A program made the translations under genes and the position numbers. Source: an uncultured Treponema sp. (GTDB lineage Bacteria > Spirochaetota > Spirochaetia > Treponematales > Treponemataceae). From it: a DNA stretch of 18,333 nucleotides. The notes beneath the pieces were generated by a model that searched no databases, was not told where the DNA came from, and was given only the letters and a program-made list of their open reading frames with translations. The stretch covers positions 1 through 18,333 of the forward strand of contig CALHVG010000069.1 of assembly GCA_938039145.1 (NCBI GenBank), given 5' to 3'. Positions 12,950 to 18,333 of the stretch are shown one piece after another (positions within the stretch are counted from its first letter, which is position 1; each line of letters starts with the position of its first letter).

Positions 12950-15112
12950 TTGAAAATCATCAAAAGAAATGGCGAGGAAGCCATATTCGACATCAGAAAA
13001 ATCGAGACGGCAATAACAAAGGCGAACAACGCCATCAATGACAGCGACAGGCTTTCTCCCGAATACATAAGTGCGGTCGCATCAAAAGTGGCTGAACGCT
13101 GCATGCACAGCAAGGTTCAGATGAACGTGGAAGCGATTCAGGATCTTGTGGAAACGGAACTTATGAGAATCGGTGCGTTCGAGCTTGCAAAAGCCTATAT
13201 CACGTACCGATACCGCCACGAGCTTATGCGAAAGGCGAATTCCACGGACAAGCAGATTCTTTCTCTTCTTGAATGCGCAAATGAAGAAGTAAAGCAGGAG
13301 AATTCAAACAAGAATTCCACCGTGGTTTCCGTTCAACGCGACTATATGGCAGGCGAAGTTTCAAAGGACATAACAAAAAGATTCCTTTTGGACAAGGACA
13401 TAGTTCAGGCTCACGATGAAGGGCTTATTCATTTCCATGATGCGGACTATTTTGCCCAGCATATGCACAATTGCGACCTTGTGAATCTAGACGACATGCT
13501 GCAAAACGGAACTGTAATCAGCGGAACAAAAATCGACACGCCGCATTCGTTTTCCACCGCTTGCAACATAGCGACGCAAATCATCGCCCAAGTCGCCTCA
13601 AGCCAGTACGGCGGTCAGTCGATTTCGCTCAGCCACCTAGCGCCGTTCGTCGAAGTCAGCAGAAAAAAACTCGAAAAGGAGTTGAACCAAAACATCGAAG
13701 AAACCGGCGTAAAACTCACTAAGGATCAGTTCGACACAATCGTGAAAAAACGCCTTGCGGACGAAATCACACGAGGAGTTCAGACAATCCAATATCAGGT
13801 TGTAACGCTCATGACCACAAACGGTCAAAGCCCGTTCGTAACGGTATTCATGTACCTGAATGAAGCAAAAAACGAGCAGGAAAAGGCGGATTTGGCGCTG
13901 ATAATCGAAGAGGTTCTGAAACAAAGAACACAAGGCGTAAAGAACGAGAAAGGCTATTGGGTAACGCCCGCCTTCCCCAAACTTATTTACGTGCTTGAAG
14001 AAGACAACATAGAACCGGATTCAAAATATTATTATCTTACCGAACTTGCAGCAAAATGCACCGCAAAACGGCTTGTCCCCGACTACATCTCCGAAAAGAT
14101 GATGTTCCAGCTAAAAGAAGAAAACTGCTATCCTTGCATGGGATGCCGTTCATTCCTTACAGTCTACAGAGACGAAACCGGAAAGCCTAAGTTCTACGGA
14201 CGGTTCAATCAGGGCGTAGTTACGATAAATCTTGTGGATGTCGCTTGCTCTTCAGAGCGCAACATGGAAAAGTTCTGGAAAATATTCGACGAACGGCTTG
14301 AACTGTGCCGACGCGCGTTGATGCTCCGGCACAAAAGACTTTTGGGAACGCCCTCAGATGTCGCACCGATTCTTTGGCAGAACGGAGCGCTCGCTCGGCT
14401 TGCAAAGGGCGAAAAAATCGACAAACTTCTTTTCAACGGATATTCAACGATTTCACTTGGCTATGCAGGACTTAGCGAGTGCGTTCGCCACATGACAGGA
14501 AAACCGCACACCGATCCGGAGGCAACACCTTTTGCGCTTAGCGTCATGCAGCACATGAACGACAAGTGCGCCCAGTGGAAAGAAGAAACATCGATAGCAT
14601 TCAGCCTTTACGGAACTCCGCTTGAGTCCACAACGTACAAGTTCGCAAAATCTCTTAAACGAAGATTCGGAGAGATTCCGGAGGTAACCGACAAAAACTA
14701 CATAACCAACAGCTACCACGTCCACGTTACGGAAGAAATCGACGCATTCACCAAACTGACGTTCGAAAGCCAGTTCCAGAAACTTTCTCCGGGCGGTGCC
14801 GTAAGTTACGTGGAAGTTCCGAACATGGAGCAGAACATACCGGCTGTCCTTGCTGTACTAAGACACATCTATGACAACATAATGTATGCGGAACTGAACA
14901 CAAAATCCGACTGTTGCCAAGCTTGCGGTTATGTGGGAGAGATTCAGGTCGTAGAGGATTCCGACGGAAAACTGATCTGGAAATGCCCGCAATGCGAGAA
15001 CACAGACCAGACAACCATGAACGTAGCCCGAAGAACCTGCGGATACATCGGAACCCAATACTGGAATCAGGGACGTACACAGGAAATAAAGGAACGAGTT
15101 CTTCACCTTTAG
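12950..15112 (+). CDS. nrdD: anaerobic (class III) ribonucleoside-triphosphate reductase
   Basis: A 720-residue glycyl-radical enzyme that reduces ribonucleotides to deoxyribonucleotides without oxygen. The start is taken as the TTG at 12950 because AGAGGTG (12937-12943) precedes it by 6 bases and the protein then begins (M)KIIKRNGEEAIFDIRKIETA, the standard start of the ATP-cone allosteric domain (about 1-95). An upstream TTG at 12908 has no ribosome site. Landmarks: NGQSPFVTVFMYLNE, cysteine region NCYPCMGCRSF, a C-terminal zinc site from Cys656/Cys659 (CQACGY) and Cys679/Cys682 (CPQC), and the glycyl radical at Gly698 in RRTCGYIG. nrdG follows 108 bases later. Confidence 0.96.
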   Translation: MKIIKRNGEEAIFDIRKIETAITKANNAINDSDRLSPEYISAVASKVAERCMHSKVQMNVEAIQDLVETELMRIGAFELAKAYITYRYRHELMRKANSTDKQILSLLECANEEVKQENSNKNSTVVSVQRDYMAGEVSKDITKRFLLDKDIVQAHDEGLIHFHDADYFAQHMHNCDLVNLDDMLQNGTVISGTKIDTPHSFSTACNIATQIIAQVASSQYGGQSISLSHLAPFVEVSRKKLEKELNQNIEETGVKLTKDQFDTIVKKRLADEITRGVQTIQYQVVTLMTTNGQSPFVTVFMYLNEAKNEQEKADLALIIEEVLKQRTQGVKNEKGYWVTPAFPKLIYVLEEDNIEPDSKYYYLTELAAKCTAKRLVPDYISEKMMFQLKEENCYPCMGCRSFLTVYRDETGKPKFYGRFNQGVVTINLVDVACSSERNMEKFWKIFDERLELCRRALMLRHKRLLGTPSDVAPILWQNGALARLAKGEKIDKLLFNGYSTISLGYAGLSECVRHMTGKPHTDPEATPFALSVMQHMNDKCAQWKEETSIAFSLYGTPLESTTYKFAKSLKRRFGEIPEVTDKNYITNSYHVHVTEEIDAFTKLTFESQFQKLSPGGAVSYVEVPNMEQNIPAVLAVLRHIYDNIMYAELNTKSDCCQACGYVGEIQVVEDSDGKLIWKCPQCENTDQTTMNVARRTCGYIGTQYWNQGRTQEIKERVLHL

Positions 15113-15129
15113 AATCCTATTCAGACGAC

Positions 15130-15191
15130 AGAAGTGCAAGCCAATCCCGAACGGCAATTTTTTCCGCCTTTGAAATTGGCTTGCGACTTCT
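15130..15191 (+). promoter_or_regulatory. intercistronic nrdD-nrdG hairpin
   Basis: AGAAGTGCAAGCCAAT (15130-15145) pairs with ATTGGCTTGCGACTTCT (15175-15191), giving 16 bp with a single bulged base around a 29-base loop. No U-tract follows directly, so it looks more like a processing or stabilising element, or a partial terminator that lowers nrdG relative to nrdD. Confidence 0.6.
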
Positions 15192-15220
15192 CTTTACGCA
15201 CATTCTATTCGGAAAAGAAA

Positions 15221-15706
15221 ATGTATTACGGAAATATAAAAACTGTTGATGTGGCAAACGGAGAAGGCGTTCGGGTAAGCCTTTTTGTAAGCGGCTGCAG
15301 AAACGCCTGTCCGGGATGTTTTCAGCCAAAGACATGGAGCTTTGACTACGGCGAAGAGTTCACCGAAGAAACGGAAGATTTCATAATAAATGCGCTTTCC
15401 CCGGCACACATACAAGGTTTTTCACTTTTAGGCGGAGAACCGTTCGAAGAAGAAAACCAAAAAACGCTCGCTCCATTCCTTGAGAGAATCAAGAAAACAT
15501 ATCCGCAAAAAGACATCTGGTGCTGGACAGGCTACGTGCTAGAAAAAGACCTCCAAAAAGGACAAAGAAAACATACCGAATACACAGAAAGAATGCTTTC
15601 ATGCATAGACGTTCTTGTGGACGGCCCTTTCATCAAGGAAAAGAAAAACCTGATGCTGCAGTTCCGGGGAAGCGAAAACCAAAGGATAATCCATCTGCAC
15701 AAATGA
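15221..15706 (+). CDS. nrdG: anaerobic ribonucleotide reductase-activating protein (radical SAM)
   Basis: A 161-residue radical-SAM enzyme that installs the glycyl radical on NrdD using a [4Fe-4S] cluster and S-adenosylmethionine. The start is the ATG at 15221 (MYYGNIKTVDVANGEGVRVS), with a weak GGAAAAG upstream; the open frame back to 15134 runs through the hairpin and is not conserved in type. Cluster cysteines are Cys26, Cys30 and Cys33 in SGCRNACPGCFQ (CxxxCxxC). The GGEP motif is in FSLLGGEPFEEEN. Length (about 155-160 in the family) and position directly after nrdD make the assignment firm. Only 42 bases separate its stop from the convergent chemoreceptor stop. Confidence 0.96.
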   Translation: MYYGNIKTVDVANGEGVRVSLFVSGCRNACPGCFQPKTWSFDYGEEFTEETEDFIINALSPAHIQGFSLLGGEPFEEENQKTLAPFLERIKKTYPQKDIWCWTGYVLEKDLQKGQRKHTEYTERMLSCIDVLVDGPFIKEKKNLMLQFRGSENQRIIHLHK

Positions 15707-15717
15707 GATGTCGGAAG

Positions 15718-15748
15718 ACGAACAGCCGGCGGAGGAGAAACTGTTCGT
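15718..15748. terminator. possible bidirectional hairpin between convergent genes
   Basis: ACGAACAG (15718-15725) pairs with CTGTTCGT (15741-15748) around a 15-base loop. It fills the gap between the nrdG stop and the chemoreceptor stop. No clear T-run follows on either side, so termination would be weak or dependent on other factors. Confidence 0.45.
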
Positions 15749-17848
15749 TCAGACTTTAAACTTCCCCACTTCCCCTGCAAGTCCTTCAATGCTCTGCTTG
15801 TTCTTCATCGCAAGCTCGTTCACTTCGTTTACGGCGTTGTTTATCTGCGACACCCCGGCACTCATCTCGTTCATCGAATCCTTGATGACCGCCGTCAAGC
15901 TGTCAAGTTTTTGCATTTCCGAAGCCACTCCCTTGCCGCCAATCAACATTTCTTCCGAGCCGTTCTTTACTTCAACAGTAACCGAATTGATGTTTTTTAT
16001 CGCTGCCAATACTTCACGGCTGCCGTTTTCCTGCTCACGCATCGCTGAGGTCAGTTCGGCACTCATGCCTCGCACGTTTTCTGCAAGTTGGAAGATGGCG
16101 TTAAACTTTTCTTCCACGATTTTTGAGCTTTCCGCAAGACCACGGATATCGTCGCTAAGGTTTTTTAGCGTGTCGGTTATCGTCTTTCCCTGTACTGAAG
16201 ATTCCTCCGCCAACTTTCTGATTTCGTCGGCAACGACTGCAAATCCTTTTCCCGATTCGCCTGCGTGAGCTGCTTCGATGGCGGCGTTCATTGCCAAGAG
16301 GTTAGTTTGCGACGCAATATTTTGTATCACGCTTGAAGCCTCAATCAAACCGCCTGATTCATCGGCGATTTTCTGCGTTACGGTGTTTGACGTGATGAGC
16401 GTAGTTTTACCTTCGGAGGTGGCGGTTGAAAGCATTTTTACCATGTTGTCGCTCTTTTCAAGCGATTGAGTAATCGAAGCAATATTGGCGACCATTTCTT
16501 CAATGCTTGCCGACGACTGAGTTACACTTGCCGCCTGCGTTTCAATGCTGCCGTTCAGCTGCTCGATTGTGCGAATGATTTCCTCAACCGTGCTGGAAGT
16601 TTGGGTAACACTCGCCGCTTGATTCATTGCCTGCTGTTTTACGCCGTCAATGTTGGCGGATATTTCATTGATAGCGCTTGCCGTTTCCGTCATGTTGCTC
16701 GAAAGCTCGTCGCCTATTGACTGCATAACGTTCGAGCTTTTGCCGACCGAGCTTATAGACGAACCTATCTTCGCAATAGTCTCGTTGAAGTATTCGGAAA
16801 GGTCTGTAACTTCGTCGTTGCCCGTAACGGGAAGGCGCACCGTCAAATCGCCTTCGCCTTGAGCAATGTCTTTAAGCGCACCGACCACAACATTTACGGG
16901 CTTTACCATTGCCAGGGCAACAAAGAAGAGTATGACCAGCGCAACAACTAAAATAATAGCGCCTATACCGAGCATAGAAAGCCGCAATGTATGAACCGTA
17001 CCCATGAACTCGTTGATGGGGGCATTAATAATAACCGTCCAGCCGGTGGTTTCCATTTTAGCAAAGGACGCTATTTTCTTTACACCCTTGTACTTGTAAA
17101 AGCCGACAGAAGGCTCGGCTATTTTAAGCGTCATTGTTTCAAAGGCGGCAAGGGACGCCAAACTCTTATTTGTTTTTGCTTCTTCGCTGATATTTACACT
17201 GTTTTGAACCAATGATATATCTCTGTCGGCGATGGTTGTTCCGCTTGTTCCCAATATGTAGCAGATGCCTGTTTTACCGACCACAATATCCGTAATCATA
17301 TTTGAAAGGTATTCCGCCTTAACCACGCAATTCAATACATCTATGATATTCCGGTTTTCATCGTATACGGGAATGGCAAATATAAGAACCAATATATTAA
17401 GAGAACGTGATAAAATCGGCTCTGAAATAAAACGTTTACCGCTTACGGCAGTTTTAAACCATTCGCGGTCACTTACCGATATGGAACTTCCGTCTTTAGT
17501 AGTACGTGTGCCCGAAGTGCTGTATAAGTTCAGCTGCTCAATATCCGCATTAAGCGCAACCTCTTTTTGCAATACGTCTGCTTTTTCATCATTCGATACG
17601 GATTGGTCAATAAGAACAGGCATACGGGCAAGCCCTTCCAAAAATTGAAAAAAGGCTGTAACGCGCCCGTCAATAATTTCCGCCGTGTCGCCGGCTTTGT
17701 CTATTAAGTGTTCTTTGACTTTTTCCGTTACCGCCTTGCGCGCGGTTCGCACTGCTAAAACGCCCAGTATTGTACAAGAAAAAAGAATAAGCAGTCCGAA
17801 TATAATCATCAGTTTGTTGCGCAAAGAAAAACGTTTTGTTTGTTCCAT
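15749..17848 (-). CDS. methyl-accepting chemotaxis protein
   Basis: A 699-residue transmembrane chemoreceptor. The ATG at 17848 has AGGAGA (17859-17854) six bases upstream; the open frame to 17866 lacks one. Residues about 13-33 are TM1 (LMIIFGLLILFSCTILGVLA) and about 292-315 TM2. Between them is a periplasmic dCache-like sensor: DREWFKTAVSGKRFISEPIL carries an RxWF like amino-acid-binding Cache domains, but the later conserved aspartate strand reads VLNCVVKAEYL, so the ligand is uncertain. HAMP follows (MVKPVNVVVGALKDIAQGEG). The cytoplasmic coiled coil has the signalling tip IQNIASQTNLLAMNAAIEAA, then HAGESGKGFAVVADEIRKLA. The C-terminus is GEVGKFKV, with no CheR-binding pentapeptide visible. 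Confidence 0.96.
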   Translation of the reverse strand: MEQTKRFSLRNKLMIIFGLLILFSCTILGVLAVRTARKAVTEKVKEHLIDKAGDTAEIIDGRVTAFFQFLEGLARMPVLIDQSVSNDEKADVLQKEVALNADIEQLNLYSTSGTRTTKDGSSISVSDREWFKTAVSGKRFISEPILSRSLNILVLIFAIPVYDENRNIIDVLNCVVKAEYLSNMITDIVVGKTGICYILGTSGTTIADRDISLVQNSVNISEEAKTNKSLASLAAFETMTLKIAEPSVGFYKYKGVKKIASFAKMETTGWTVIINAPINEFMGTVHTLRLSMLGIGAIILVVALVILFFVALAMVKPVNVVVGALKDIAQGEGDLTVRLPVTGNDEVTDLSEYFNETIAKIGSSISSVGKSSNVMQSIGDELSSNMTETASAINEISANIDGVKQQAMNQAASVTQTSSTVEEIIRTIEQLNGSIETQAASVTQSSASIEEMVANIASITQSLEKSDNMVKMLSTATSEGKTTLITSNTVTQKIADESGGLIEASSVIQNIASQTNLLAMNAAIEAAHAGESGKGFAVVADEIRKLAEESSVQGKTITDTLKNLSDDIRGLAESSKIVEEKFNAIFQLAENVRGMSAELTSAMREQENGSREVLAAIKNINSVTVEVKNGSEEMLIGGKGVASEMQKLDSLTAVIKDSMNEMSAGVSQINNAVNEVNELAMKNKQSIEGLAGEVGKFKV

Positions 17849-17897
17849 TAAAGTCTCCTTAAACATTGTTTTTATTCACAGTTTTATTACTTAAGAG

Positions 17898-18213
17898 GGA
17901 ACTCGGTTCCACCCCGCCGGCCTTCGATGCTTCGAGTGCCGAAGATTACTTACTACGTCCGACGTAGATTACGGTCTACGCCTGTCGTAGTTTATGTACT
18001 ACGACATCCGCACCTTACAAGGTAAGTCCGAGTTACCCTATGCGGTAAGCCTGACTTACCCTATGCGGTAAGTGTGACTTACCCTATGCGGTAAGTCCGA
18101 CTTACCCTATGCAGTAAGCGGGGCTTACCGCTTGCGGTAACGCCCGATTCCCTTAGCAGGGAAGCCCGACTTACCGCATACAATAAGCAGTCGTTCCTTG
18201 ATAAGGGAACGAC
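17898..18213. repeat. tandem array of about 12 small hairpins in 23-bp register
   Basis: Hairpin starts fall at 17930, 17953, 17976, 17999 and then, in a second frame, at 18032, 18055, 18078, 18101, 18124, about 18147, 18170 and about 18192, each step 23 bp; an out-of-phase unit is at 18014. Stems change along the array: CTTCG/CGAAG, CTACG/CGTAG (17953, 17976), CTTACC/GGTAAG (18055-18124), TTCCCT/AGGGAA (18148), and GTCGTTCC/GGAACGAC (18190-18213). A further hairpin GGAAC/GTTCC is at 17898-17910. The period is not a multiple of three and stops occur in every frame, so it is not coding. It lies 50-365 bases upstream of the chemoreceptor start. Confidence 0.88.
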
Positions 18214-18249
18214 GACCGATTTTGTAAAGCTTTCGGAAAAAATGTGTTC

Positions 18250-18327
18250 ATGGGGGGCTTAAAGAAAGAAGAAGTATTTTTCGAAGTGAGCGGAAGGTTC
18301 CGTCTGCCGTTCTTATTAGGCTGTTAG
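18250..18327 (+). other. short ORF of unknown status (25 residues)
   Basis: An ATG at 18250 opens a 25-codon frame ending at TAG 18325-18327 (MGGLKKEEVFFEVSGRFRLP and five more residues). There is no ribosome site and I recognise no family. It may be chance or part of a dispersed repeat. Nothing else is seen in 18214-18333. Confidence 0.15.
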
Positions 18328-18333
18328 AATTCT

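Noticed and set aside
17930..18213. Plasmid-type iterons or replication origin
   Set aside because: The 23-bp units are hairpins of differing sequence rather than identical direct repeats, and no replication initiator gene or DnaA-type context is seen.

Overview
The window looks like the chromosome of a host-associated spirochaete, most likely Treponema. This is inferred from family content: several exported lipoproteins with relaxed lipoboxes, a BspA-type leucine-rich-repeat lipoprotein with the aromatic tail I associate with Treponema, an Era GTPase with a GRPSAGKS P-loop, a chemoreceptor ending in FKV, and two oxygen-sensitive glycyl-radical enzymes (PflB and NrdD) that imply an anaerobe. 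No rRNA, tRNA, CRISPR array or intact insertion sequence was seen.

Left part (1-8142). After about 530 bases with only remnants, a minus-strand XRE-family regulator diverges from a plus-strand run of five envelope genes: a lipoprotein, a second lipoprotein with a propeller-like C-terminal part, an exported protein ending in a DUF4384-like domain, a large exported caspase-like protease fused to a PEGA-like segment, Sel1 repeats and a probable outer-membrane beta-barrel, and an LRR lipoprotein. Four copies of a 7-10 bp motif lie between the regulator and the first lipoprotein and look like operators. This block is the best candidate for an undescribed system: a regulated, surface-located caspase module. 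A strong hairpin terminator closes it.

Middle part (8143-12619). pflB lies on the minus strand with its own terminator and a recognisable promoter. Between pflB and era is about 770 bases of non-coding DNA holding two successive tandem arrays with periods of 106 bp and 97-103 bp. Both arrays alternate a long-looped inverted repeat with a short tight hairpin, although their sequences differ.

Right part (12620-18333). era has an extended -10 element placed so that its mRNA would be leaderless. Divergent from it, nrdD and nrdG form the anaerobic ribonucleotide reductase operon. Its promoter carries two NrdR-box-like palindromes exactly 32 bp apart, and a related palindrome sits near -62 of the pflB promoter. 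A methyl-accepting chemotaxis protein converges on nrdG. Upstream of it is an array of about 12 small hairpins in strict 23-bp register, whose stem sequences change from unit to unit while remaining self-complementary.
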